Part shown: positions 1-6,777 of the stretch, piece by piece
Position numbering within the stretch: position 1 is the first letter of the stretch
Layout: every line of letters starts with the position of its first letter
Source of the DNA: Exiguobacterium oxidotolerans JCM 12280
Lineage (GTDB): Bacteria > Bacillota > Bacilli > Exiguobacteriales > Exiguobacteriaceae
DNA length: 64,000 nucleotides
Reading direction: 5' to 3'
Assembly (NCBI RefSeq): GCF_000702625.1
Contig: NZ_JNIS01000001.1
Location: 248,001 to 312,000 of the forward strand
Made by a program: the position numbers and the translations under genes
The notes under the pieces: generated by a model
Seen by the model: the letters and a program-made list of their open reading frames with translations, nothing else
What the model was told of the DNA's origin: nothing
Database searches by the model: none

Positions 1-27
1 AGTGGGCGTATTCTCGCCTAATTTGAT

Positions 28-74
28 AAAAAAAAGTCCCCCGTCCAAGTTAATTTTACTTGTTACGGAAGACT
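28..74 (-). terminator. Intrinsic terminator of the tRNA-Thr gene
   Basis: On the minus strand AGTCTTCCGT pairs with ACGGGGGACT over 10 bp (two G-U pairs), with an inner CAAG/CTTG stem, and is followed by a run of T. It lies just downstream of the tRNA, so it ends a single-gene transcript. The remaining bases at the window's left edge show nothing else. Confidence 0.65.
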
Positions 75-84
75 TATTATTCGA

Positions 85-155
85 TGCTTCCGGCGAGAAT
101 CGAACTCGCACTGCAGCATTACCATTGCTGAGGTCTGCCATTAACCTACGGAAGC
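85..155 (-). tRNA. tRNA-Thr (anticodon GGU), 71 nt, no encoded CCA
   Basis: A full cloverleaf can be folded by eye: a 7-bp acceptor stem (GCTTCCG with CGGAAGC), a 4-bp D stem (GGTT with GACC), a 5-bp anticodon stem (CAGCA with TGCTG) around loop ATGGTAA, and a 5-bp T stem (GCGAG with CTCGC) around TTCGATT. The anticodon GGT reads ACC/ACU threonine codons, and a G1-C72, C2-G71 start fits threonine tRNAs. The 3' end is not followed by CCA, so CCA must be added by the nucleotidyltransferase (a cca gene is at 51478–52608). The gene stands alone with its own promoter and terminator. Confidence 0.85.
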
Positions 156-173
156 GTACATATTTCTGATATC

Positions 174-202
174 AGTATAGCTTAGATGAATTATTTCTTC
201 AA
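174..202 (-). promoter_or_regulatory. Sigma-A promoter of the tRNA-Thr gene
   Basis: On the minus strand TTGAAG (197–202) is followed after 17 bp by TATACT (174–179), about 18 bp before the mature tRNA 5' end. Spacing and both hexamers are close to consensus. Confidence 0.7.
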
Positions 203-254
203 TAAAAAAACTGACAGACGTTGCCAAGTCTGCCAATTTAGAAGAGTTATTTAC

Positions 255-452
255 TTATAATACGGTTTTTGTTAGCGAATTATCGAACACGATAAGAACT
301 GAGTAATGTTCGTCTGCTTTTGATGCAACGAATGTAGAAAACTTAAGTGTAATGATTGAATTTGAACCGACTCCGTTTTCTTCGAAGAAATGATTCATTC
401 GTTCTTCTAACTCCTCAGGCGTACGTCCTACCAATACTTTTGAATGCAACAT
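255..452 (-). CDS. Small Cse60-like (DUF2758) protein
   Basis: A 65-residue acidic protein. The ATG at 452 is preferred over an upstream GTG because GGGGTG lies 6 bases before it. The pattern of an acidic helix (EELEERMNHFFEE), a beta strand (IITLKFST) and a terminal strand (YSVLIVFDN) resembles the small Cse60 family of Bacilli, whose role is not well defined; the name refers to sporulation but the family also occurs in non-sporulating species. It is a single-gene unit, divergent from patB. The family assignment is by recalled pattern and moderate only. Confidence 0.55.
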   Translation of the reverse strand: MLHSKVLVGRTPEELEERMNHFFEENGVGSNSIITLKFSTFVASKADEHYSVLIVFDNSLTKTVL

Positions 453-599
453 CTTATTCACCCCGTCTATTTTTTGTGTACGATTATGGTTTTTCCCAAA
501 AGCGTACACTCTAAAACCTACAATTTTTCAGCTTGCTGAATTTCAATCCGTTCGCTAAGGTGAAGACATGCATACTATTTTACGAAGGAGTCGAGGCAA

Positions 600-1769
600 A
601 TGAAAGATCACATGTTTGATGAAATCATTGATAAAAAATTGACAGGTTCGGTCAAATGGGACGGCTTAAAAGATTTATATGGAGCAGAAGAATTACTTCC
701 GATGTGGGTCGCCGATATGGATATCCGACCAGCAGATTCGATCGTCGGGGCATTAACAAAACGGATTGCACATGGTCATTTTGGTTATTCCCTATTCGAA
801 GATCGAGCCAAACAAGCCATTCAAAACTGGTTTTTGAAACGTTATGATCAACAGATTGAACAATCATCGCTCCTTTATTCAAGTGGCGTCGTCCCTGCTC
901 TAGCACACAGCCTATTGGCACTGACCGATGAGGGTGACGAGGTCATCATTCAAACTCCCGTTTATCCTCCATTTCACCAAATCATTCAATCGAATAATCG
1001 AACGCTCATTGAAAATCCACTTCGTTTGATTGCGGGACGTTATGAAATTGATTTCTTGAGTCTTGAAGCACAGATGAAAACTGCGAAAATGATGATTTTA
1101 TGCAGTCCGCATAATCCAACCGGTCGGGTGTTTAATCGGAGTGAACTAGAAACGATTGTTGATTTGGCCAAGAAATATGACGTTTATCTTCTATCCGATG
1201 AAATCCATGCTGATTTGATTTTTTCCGGTAACAAACACCATCCGATTTCAGCATTTTCATATGAGAAGGCAATTCTCGTCAGTGCACCTTCAAAAACATT
1301 TAATATCCCAGGACTTTATGCTTCTTACCTCGTTGTTCCGAACGAAAGCATTCGTTTAAAAATCGAACGTGTCCAGCAAGCAAACTTTGTTCATCCGAAC
1401 GCGCTTGCCTCGACGGCAATCATCGCTGCCTATGAGGATGAAGCGAGCGAACAATGGCTCGACCAGCTTCTCGTATATTTAGAGCAAAATCGTGATCATG
1501 CCCTCAAACGAATCGAAACGGAGATGCCGTTACTATCTGTCGTCAAACCCGATGCAACCTTTTTACTTTGGATTGATTTTGAGCGCCTCGGATTGACAGA
1601 AGATGACCGTGCGTCTTGGCTCGTCGAACAAGCATCCCTCGCCTTAACCCATGGAAAACCATTCGGAACGAATGGCGTGACATTCGAACGTTTGAACTTT
1701 GGATGCCCACGGCGCCAACTAGACGAAGCACTCGACCGGCTACATGCCGCGTATCTCACCTTGAACTAA
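600..1769 (+). CDS. patB: Cystathionine beta-lyase, MalY/PatB family (PLP)
   Basis: A fold-type I PLP enzyme of 389 residues, the usual length for PatB/MalY. Members cleave C-S bonds of cystathionine and cysteine conjugates, giving homocysteine or thiols plus pyruvate and ammonia. The N-terminal PMWVADMD motif is diagnostic. HNPTG (about 171–175), D200 and the PLP lysine K232 in SAPSKTFN are present. The start follows GGAG at good spacing. It is a single gene ending in a strong terminator. Aspartate-type aminotransferase is the main alternative, but the WVADMD motif favours PatB. Confidence 0.85.
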   Translation: MKDHMFDEIIDKKLTGSVKWDGLKDLYGAEELLPMWVADMDIRPADSIVGALTKRIAHGHFGYSLFEDRAKQAIQNWFLKRYDQQIEQSSLLYSSGVVPALAHSLLALTDEGDEVIIQTPVYPPFHQIIQSNNRTLIENPLRLIAGRYEIDFLSLEAQMKTAKMMILCSPHNPTGRVFNRSELETIVDLAKKYDVYLLSDEIHADLIFSGNKHHPISAFSYEKAILVSAPSKTFNIPGLYASYLVVPNESIRLKIERVQQANFVHPNALASTAIIAAYEDEASEQWLDQLLVYLEQNRDHALKRIETEMPLLSVVKPDATFLLWIDFERLGLTEDDRASWLVEQASLALTHGKPFGTNGVTFERLNFGCPRRQLDEALDRLHAAYLTLN

Positions 1770-1783
1770 ATATTTTATACATC

Positions 1784-1815
1784 AAACAGACTAGCACATG
1801 CTAGTCTGTTTTTAT
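1784..1815 (+). terminator. Intrinsic terminator after patB
   Basis: AAACAGACTAGCA pairs with TGCTAGTCTGTTT around a tiny loop and runs into a T tract. The inner bases of the stem probably stay open. Confidence 0.8.
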
Positions 1816-1910
1816 TTCCAGACATTATACACCAGTTAATTATTTTTAAAAACACAAAAATTAAATATAAATATTACAATCCAATGTCAAAATTCAGAAA
1901 ATTAGAACTT

Positions 1911-2020
1911 TAACAGGGACGAAAAGTGTCCCAATCCCTTGATAGACTAAGCTTGAAGCCATTTTCCACCTGTTTGCAAGGACTTGCAATGTGGTTTTAG
2001 CCCCTGTAAGGTTGGGAACA
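1911..2020 (+). promoter_or_regulatory. Structured 5' leader of the proline symporter gene
   Basis: The 270-bp gap before putP is AT-rich in its first half and then holds a folded block. CCCAA (1930–1934) and CCTT (1937–1940) pair with AAGG–TTGGG (2008–2016). Inside, CCAC (1966–1969) pairs with GTGG (1991–1994) around a perfect hairpin of two TTGCAA arms (1974–1979, 1984–1989) with loop GGAC. An alternative pairing joins ACAGGG (1913–1918) to CCCTGT (2002–2007), and GGGAC (1916–1920) can pair with GTCCC (1928–1932), which competes with the first stem. I do not recognise a known riboswitch class. It may be a regulatory leader or a binding region for a protein. Confidence 0.4.
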
Positions 2021-2102
2021 AATAAGTCATCGGCGTTCACTTTTTAACTTTTTTATCTTGAACAGATGATGACAACTAAATGCTTTGGGAGGATTTATTT
2101 TT

Positions 2103-3575
2103 ATGTCGCAAGAATGGATTTCAATTGGCTTGTATCTCGTTATGATGCTTGCCATCGGTTACATCGCGTATAAACGAACAACAAACACGGAAGACTACAT
2201 GTTAGGTGGTCGTAACTTAGGACCGGGCGTCACGGCCTTGTCTGCTGGTGCTTCTGATATGAGTGGTTGGATGCTGATGGGACTTCCTGGTGCCATGTAT
2301 GCTACAGGCGTTTCAGCACTTTGGCTCGCATTAGGATTACTGATTGGTTGTTACATCAACTATATCGTTCTTGCTCCACGTTTTCGTCTTTACACGGAAA
2401 TGGCAAACGATTCAATCACGATTCCAGACTTCTTAGAGAATCGCTTTAAAGATACGTCACGTATCTTACGGACGGTCTCTGCGATCGTCATCATCGTCTT
2501 CTTTACGTTCTATACTTCAGCCGGTATCGTATCGGGTGGTAAATTGTTCGAAAGTTCATTTGGCTTTGATTATCATTATGGTATGCTCTTGACGATTGCG
2601 GTCGTTGTCGCCTATACACTCTTTGGCGGTTTTCTCGCAGTCAGTTGGACCGACTTCGTCCAGGGTTGTATCATGTTCGTCGCCCTCATCCTCGTACCAA
2701 TCGTCGCTTTGACGGATGTTGGTGGTGTCGACGGCGCATTCAACTATGCGGACAACTTAGATCCTACACTGTTTGATCCGTTTAAAGGAACGACTGTCCT
2801 CGGAATCATCGGATTCCTCGCTTGGGGACTTGGTTACTTCGGTCAACCCCACATCATCGTTCGCTTTATGGCAATTCGTTCTGTTAAGGACTTAAAGAAA
2901 GCACGCCGCATCGGGATCGGTTGGATGTTCTTCTCAATTTTAGGTGCGATGTTGACAGGTCTCGTCGGGATTGCCTACTTTGAAGGACAGGGTAATGGAC
3001 TCGGTGACCCAGAAACGGTCTTTATTCGTTTCGCTGATGTCTTGTTCCACCCATATATTACTGGTTTCTTGATGGCAGCTATTTTGGCAGCAATCATGTC
3101 GACAATCTCTTCACAGCTACTCGTTACATCAAGTGCGCTGACGGAAGACTTCTATAAGACGTTCCTGCATAAAGAAGCGTCAGACAAACAACTTGTTTTA
3201 ATCGGTCGTGGTGCAGTTTTAGCCATCGCAGTGATCGGAACATTTCTTGCTTGGAATCCTTCAGCAACGATTCTTTCACTTGTCGGTTACGCATGGGCTG
3301 GTTTCGGTTCTGCATTCGGACCAATCATCTTGCTTTCACTTTACTGGAAACGGATGACGAAACAAGGTGCGCTCGCCGGTATTATCTCGGGTGCCGTCAC
3401 CGTCATCCTATGGGTCCAACTCAACTTTAGCGATACGCTTTATGAGATGGTTCCTGGGTTCTTCACAAGTTTACTCTTTGCTGTCATCGTCAGTCTTCTT
3501 ACGAAGCAACCGGTGGATGCTGTAAAAGAAGAATTCAACGATATGGAAGAAGAATTAAAAGAAATCACACAATAA
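2103..3575 (+). CDS. putP: Sodium/proline symporter (PutP/OpuE, SSS family)
   Basis: A 490-residue membrane protein with about 13 hydrophobic segments, the length of Bacillus PutP/OpuE. It imports proline with Na+, either as nutrient or as osmoprotectant. Family-typical stretches include SDMSGWMLMGLPG near residue 55, the GYFGQPHIIVRFM region and the AAIMSTISSQLL segment. The ATG at 2103 is chosen because GGGAGGA sits 9 bases upstream; an earlier in-frame TTG has no site. A structured leader precedes it and a strong terminator follows. Whether it is the catabolic (PutP) or osmotic (OpuE) version cannot be told from sequence alone. Confidence 0.9.
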   Translation: MSQEWISIGLYLVMMLAIGYIAYKRTTNTEDYMLGGRNLGPGVTALSAGASDMSGWMLMGLPGAMYATGVSALWLALGLLIGCYINYIVLAPRFRLYTEMANDSITIPDFLENRFKDTSRILRTVSAIVIIVFFTFYTSAGIVSGGKLFESSFGFDYHYGMLLTIAVVVAYTLFGGFLAVSWTDFVQGCIMFVALILVPIVALTDVGGVDGAFNYADNLDPTLFDPFKGTTVLGIIGFLAWGLGYFGQPHIIVRFMAIRSVKDLKKARRIGIGWMFFSILGAMLTGLVGIAYFEGQGNGLGDPETVFIRFADVLFHPYITGFLMAAILAAIMSTISSQLLVTSSALTEDFYKTFLHKEASDKQLVLIGRGAVLAIAVIGTFLAWNPSATILSLVGYAWAGFGSAFGPIILLSLYWKRMTKQGALAGIISGAVTVILWVQLNFSDTLYEMVPGFFTSLLFAVIVSLLTKQPVDAVKEEFNDMEEELKEITQ

Positions 3576-3580
3576 ACACT

Positions 3581-3631
3581 AAAAAATCTCCACCCTGTTC
3601 AGTCCCTGACTGATATGGGTGGAGATTTTTT
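3581..3631. terminator. Bidirectional terminator between putP and the converging gene
   Basis: AAAAAATCTCCACCC and GGGTGGAGATTTTTT form a 15-bp stem with A and T tracts at both outer ends, so it can stop transcription from either side of two converging genes. Confidence 0.85.
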
Positions 3632-3643
3632 GGTGTACTCGGG

Positions 3644-4441
3644 TTACGACAATTCAATTACACCATAATGAAGTTTCGATGATTTCCGTTTAATACGCTC
3701 AAAAGCAAATTGATTAAACAACTCACTCTCAAAATGGGCTTTTAAAACGATTCGTTTCTTTGCGACTCGTTTTGCTTCCTCGATTGCCTCAATCGATAAT
3801 ACTTCATAGTCAGCAAGAGTGCGCAGGCCATTCAAATGCGTCGACTCCGTCACTGTCTTTTCAAACATTGGATCAAAATAGATGACATCAAACGAATCCG
3901 AGGGCAAGGTCTTTAAATAACGGATGTGTTGTTCGTTCAGCACCTCGATCCGGCGCATCGCGTCATTGATTGGCTCATAGCCTTCTTGCCAAGCAATCAG
4001 TCCTTCACGAACGATGAGTGCCGTTTCTGCTTTACTCTCTAACGCTACGACTTGACCACTTGAGCCAACAGCATGACTCATGACGATTGCATCTGATCCT
4101 AGACCTAATGTACAGTCAAGGACCGTCATGCCCTCTTCTAAGCACGCAATCGCAATCAGTGGGTCATAACCTGTCGTGTCAAACTGCTTGATCCGAAAGA
4201 CGGCACTGGACGGGTGAAAGAAAAATGACGTTTTTTCCTCTAACGCATAATACTCAAGTCGTTGTTTGTCGACGACGAGCACCGGTAACTGGTAAGTTTG
4301 CTGCAATGTATGGATGCTCATTTTTTTCCGTTCGACAAGATGAAAGTCCAGCGCCCCCTCTTGCATCAACTGATGTAAGCGTGTTTTGACGGTAGCGGTC
4401 GGTCTTAAACATGTCGTCAGCAACACGTTTTCTTTCTTCAC
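3644..4441 (-). CDS. Class I SAM-dependent methyltransferase, RsmJ/YpiP-like
   Basis: A 265-residue protein with a SAM-binding segment LDCTLGLGSDAIV (about 109–121) and a DVIYFDPMF segment (about 186–194) that corresponds to the catalytic DPPY-type loop of N-methyltransferases. This pattern matches the RsmJ (16S rRNA guanine-N2) family and B. subtilis YpiP. The start is GTG at 4441, 8 bases after GGGAG. The substrate is inferred from family; the DPMF in place of DPxY means the exact target nucleotide should be treated as open. Confidence 0.7.
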   Translation of the reverse strand: MKKENVLLTTCLRPTATVKTRLHQLMQEGALDFHLVERKKMSIHTLQQTYQLPVLVVDKQRLEYYALEEKTSFFFHPSSAVFRIKQFDTTGYDPLIAIACLEEGMTVLDCTLGLGSDAIVMSHAVGSSGQVVALESKAETALIVREGLIAWQEGYEPINDAMRRIEVLNEQHIRYLKTLPSDSFDVIYFDPMFEKTVTESTHLNGLRTLADYEVLSIEAIEEAKRVAKKRIVLKAHFESELFNQFAFERIKRKSSKLHYGVIELS

Positions 4442-4458
4442 TTCGTTTCACTCCCACA

Positions 4459-4490
4459 AAAAATAAGCTAGCCCAGGCCAGCTTATTTTT
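4459..4490 (-). terminator. Intrinsic terminator of the coiled-coil gene
   Basis: AATAAGCT and AGCTTATT arms with an inner GCC/GGC extension form a stem with T tracts outside. It overlaps the stop codon of the minus-strand gene that ends at 4483. Confidence 0.65.
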
Positions 4491-4797
4491 TTTTCTTCAA
4501 TAACCCTTCGATATCTTCGATGAGTGCTTTTTTAGAAATCAAATCTTCCTGTTTTTCTTGCTCGACTTTTGCGTCGACTGTCGTCCGTTGCAATAATGCC
4601 TGCAACGTCTCATCGATACTTGATTTCAAATGATCCCGATCTTCTTTATTTAACGCAACATCATGTCGGACATCATCACCTTGCTCATCCAACTGACGTA
4701 AGCGCTCCGTCAATTGTTTCGCCTCACGATTCAAATCAGCATACAGTCGTTCGATTTGCTCGAGGCGCAATTTAATCCCATCTCGTTCAGTGAACAT
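4483..4797 (-). CDS. Small coiled-coil protein of unknown function
   Basis: A 104-residue, highly charged protein predicted as almost continuous helix. Heptad-like spacing of leucines runs through LRLEQIERLYADLNREAK and on to a lysine-rich tail. The ATG at 4797 is used because GGAGAT lies just upstream; an upstream in-frame ATG lacks a site. No catalytic motif or membrane segment is visible. I do not recognise the family; a structural or adaptor role would be a guess. Confidence 0.7.
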   Translation of the reverse strand: MFTERDGIKLRLEQIERLYADLNREAKQLTERLRQLDEQGDDVRHDVALNKEDRDHLKSSIDETLQALLQRTTVDAKVEQEKQEDLISKKALIEDIEGLLKKKK

Positions 4798-4940
4798 GTT
4801 TCCATCTCCTTCCAATACATATATGTCTACATCATTACTTTACCATATTCGACGTCAAATGATACAACGACATTCCGTTTACAGGTGCTTCCGAACACTT
4901 TTTTAGAGAGCTCCCTGCTCCTTTTCCCATCGGCTATCTT

Positions 4941-4970
4941 TTGCTTTTTCGTTCTTTTACTCGCTATAAT
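4941..4970 (+). promoter_or_regulatory. Sigma-A promoter of the GNAT gene
   Basis: TTGCTT (4941–4946) and a perfect TATAAT (4965–4970) are separated by 18 bp and lie 40 bp before the start codon. Confidence 0.65.
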
Positions 4971-5010
4971 GAACATGCACAGGTAATTGCTATCAGAGGA
5001 GGATAACGTC

Positions 5011-5493
5011 ATGGATTTAAAACGTCGAACACTACGACATGTAGATCAAGTGGAATTCGAACATTTCGTAAAGTATGGCGAACCGGCTTACGGACTGACG
5101 AAACAAGAAATTCGAGGCTACGATCAAGAACTCGGGACAACGCGTGCCTTTGATTCAATCGAACATAGTTACTCAGAGGATTTCTATTTTGACGTTATCG
5201 TCGAAGACCAAGTCGTCGGTCGTGTCTTGTTATTAAAAATGGGTCATTACTTCCAGCTCGATTTGATGATTTTTGATTCATACAGCGGGAACGGTTATGG
5301 AACAAAGGCTGTTCAGTCTGCCTTGCATACATCGAATGTCCTTGAAGTATACGAAGTACGTGCTCGTGTCTTACCGACGTCACCTCATGAACAGATCGCA
5401 CGGAAAATTTTCCTTTCCAATGACTTTCAGGAATCAGACGGGTACTTCGTCAAAGGCCGTCGAAAACGTTATTCGCTTCAACGTCCCGATTGA
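5011..5493 (+). CDS. GNAT-family N-acetyltransferase
   Basis: A 160-residue protein that begins at the ATG at 5011 behind GAGGAGG. The acetyl-CoA loop is visible as SGNGYGTKAV (about 96–105), matching the Q/R-x-x-G-x-G/A pattern of the GNAT fold, with flanking strands DFYFDVIVEDQVVGRVLL and FQLDLMIFD. The C-terminal half (ARKIFLSNDFQESDGYFVKG) resembles acetyltransferases acting on amines or protein N-termini. It is a single-gene unit with promoter and terminator. The substrate is unknown. Confidence 0.75.
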   Translation: MDLKRRTLRHVDQVEFEHFVKYGEPAYGLTKQEIRGYDQELGTTRAFDSIEHSYSEDFYFDVIVEDQVVGRVLLLKMGHYFQLDLMIFDSYSGNGYGTKAVQSALHTSNVLEVYEVRARVLPTSPHEQIARKIFLSNDFQESDGYFVKGRRKRYSLQRPD

Positions 5494-5498
5494 CCACC

Positions 5499-5522
5499 GA
5501 CGCTCTCGAGCGTCTTTTTTTT
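5499..5522 (+). terminator. Terminator after the GNAT gene
   Basis: GACGCTC pairs with GAGCGTC and is followed by eight T. The last T bases form the start of the -35 box of the next promoter, so the two signals are fused end to end. Confidence 0.8.
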
Positions 5523-5549
5523 GACATATTTTAAAAATACGCGTAAAAT
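5521..5549 (+). promoter_or_regulatory. Sigma-A promoter of the queuosine-precursor transporter
   Basis: A perfect TTGACA (5521–5526), a 17-bp spacer and TAAAAT (5544–5549). The transcript leader is only about 30 nt, too short to hold a preQ1 riboswitch. Confidence 0.8.
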
Positions 5550-5585
5550 TCTGCTCTGTATGACCTAGAAAGGAGCACATTATTT

Positions 5586-6284
5586 ATGAATGAATGGTTA
5601 TGGTTCCCCTCGATTATCTTAACGATGGGATTGTTATTACTCAGTTATCGTTTTTTCGGTAGAACGGGATTGATGGTCTGGATTGCGATTGCGACAATCA
5701 TCGCCAATATCCAAGTAACGCAACAAGTCGATATCTACTCGTACATTTTTACATTAGGAAACGTCGTGTATGGAAGTTGTTATCTTGCGACGGACATCTT
5801 GAATGAAAAATACGGAAAAAAAGTAGCGCGTCAAGGTGTGTTCTTAGGATTCTTTTCTTTAATTGCTACGACCATCCTCATGCAATACAGTCTCCTTTAC
5901 TCACCCCTAAATGATGCTTTTGCGAAGGACATGTCTTCATCGATGAACTTATTGTTTGGTTTATTACCTTGGATTGCACTCGGTAGTCTTTCTGCTTATT
6001 TGGTCTCACAACTATTCGATGTCTTCATGTATTCGAAGATTCGTCAAAAGACAGGTGAAAAAAAATTATGGCTTCGAACAACCGGTTCAACAGTCATCAG
6101 TCAATTGCTCGATACGTTGACGTTTTGCGCGATTGCTTTTCACAGTCTCCCGTTCGATATTTGGTGGCAAATCTTTTTGACGACGTATGTTGCGAAGTTC
6201 GTCATCGCATGGCTCGCGACACCGTTTATGTATATCGCGAAACGGATGAACCCTCCTGCTGATTCGACGGATCTCGCAGCCTAA
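5586..6284 (+). CDS. yhhQ: Queuosine precursor transporter, YhhQ/VUT family
   Basis: A 232-residue protein with about six hydrophobic segments. The segment GNVVYGSCYLATDILNEKYG (about 60–79) is characteristic of the YhhQ (DUF165/VUT) family, which takes up the 7-deazaguanine precursors preQ0 or preQ1 for tRNA queuosine. AAAGGAG precedes the ATG by 9 bases. It has its own promoter. No queuosine-synthesis gene is nearby and no preQ1 riboswitch is seen in the short leader, so precursor-responsive control is not evident here. Confidence 0.85.
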   Translation: MNEWLWFPSIILTMGLLLLSYRFFGRTGLMVWIAIATIIANIQVTQQVDIYSYIFTLGNVVYGSCYLATDILNEKYGKKVARQGVFLGFFSLIATTILMQYSLLYSPLNDAFAKDMSSSMNLLFGLLPWIALGSLSAYLVSQLFDVFMYSKIRQKTGEKKLWLRTTGSTVISQLLDTLTFCAIAFHSLPFDIWWQIFLTTYVAKFVIAWLATPFMYIAKRMNPPADSTDLAA

Positions 6285-6373
6285 CATCAAAAAACCCAAT
6301 GACTTCATTCATCAAATCGGGGATGGAAGATTTCATTGAATTAACGGATAATGGGGAGTGGGAGGTGGGATGA

Positions 6374-6730
6374 TTGAAAATCAAACGGAATGAACCTTTT
6401 CGCTATACCTTTAAAGAGCCAATCACAGGTGAATTTCATCTCGTTAAAGACGGACGCCGCACACCAGCTGGCTTGATGCACATCCATAATATTTCTCCAA
6501 GTGGTATCGCCATCACGACCCCACTCAAGTTGCCTTTACAGAAAACGACAACAATCATCGTCGAGTTTTCATTGATTGCCAATACGGAACCTTTAAAAAT
6601 TGAAGGGCAACTGTTACACGAGAAGTGGATTGGAACGGAACGGTTATACGGACTACACCTACACACAACAAAACAAGACCGTGACACGATTGTTCAAGCC
6701 GTCAAACATATCGCTAAAAATGAACGTTAA
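6374..6730 (+). CDS. PilZ-domain protein (probable c-di-GMP receptor)
   Basis: A 118-residue stand-alone PilZ-like domain. The second c-di-GMP motif (D/N)xSxxG is present as NISPSG (about 39–44). The first, normally RxxxR, appears as R5 and R10 with one extra residue between the arginines, so binding should be tested. The start is TTG at 6374 directly behind GGGAGGTGGG; the nearby ATG at 6370 is out of frame. A diguanylate cyclase lies 4 kb away (10701–12221), which supports a local c-di-GMP theme but not a specific partnership. Confidence 0.7.
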   Translation: MKIKRNEPFRYTFKEPITGEFHLVKDGRRTPAGLMHIHNISPSGIAITTPLKLPLQKTTTIIVEFSLIANTEPLKIEGQLLHEKWIGTERLYGLHLHTTKQDRDTIVQAVKHIAKNER

Positions 6731-6741
6731 GTGTGATGAAA

Positions 6742-6777
6742 CAGCCCCTTTCTCCATGAGAAAAGGGCTGCTTTTTT
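6742..6777 (+). terminator. Terminator after the PilZ gene
   Basis: CAGCCC–TTTCTC and GAGAAA–GGGCTG pair with one C/A mismatch and are followed by CTTTTTT. The last bases overlap the stop codon end of the converging glucosidase gene. Confidence 0.8.

Noticed and set aside
2085-2102. Upstream TTG start of the proline symporter
   Set aside because: It lies within the Shine-Dalgarno site of the ATG at 2103 and has no site of its own.
5550-5585. preQ1 riboswitch before the queuosine-precursor transporter
   Set aside because: The promoter leaves only about 30 nt of leader, and no preQ1 aptamer pattern is seen.
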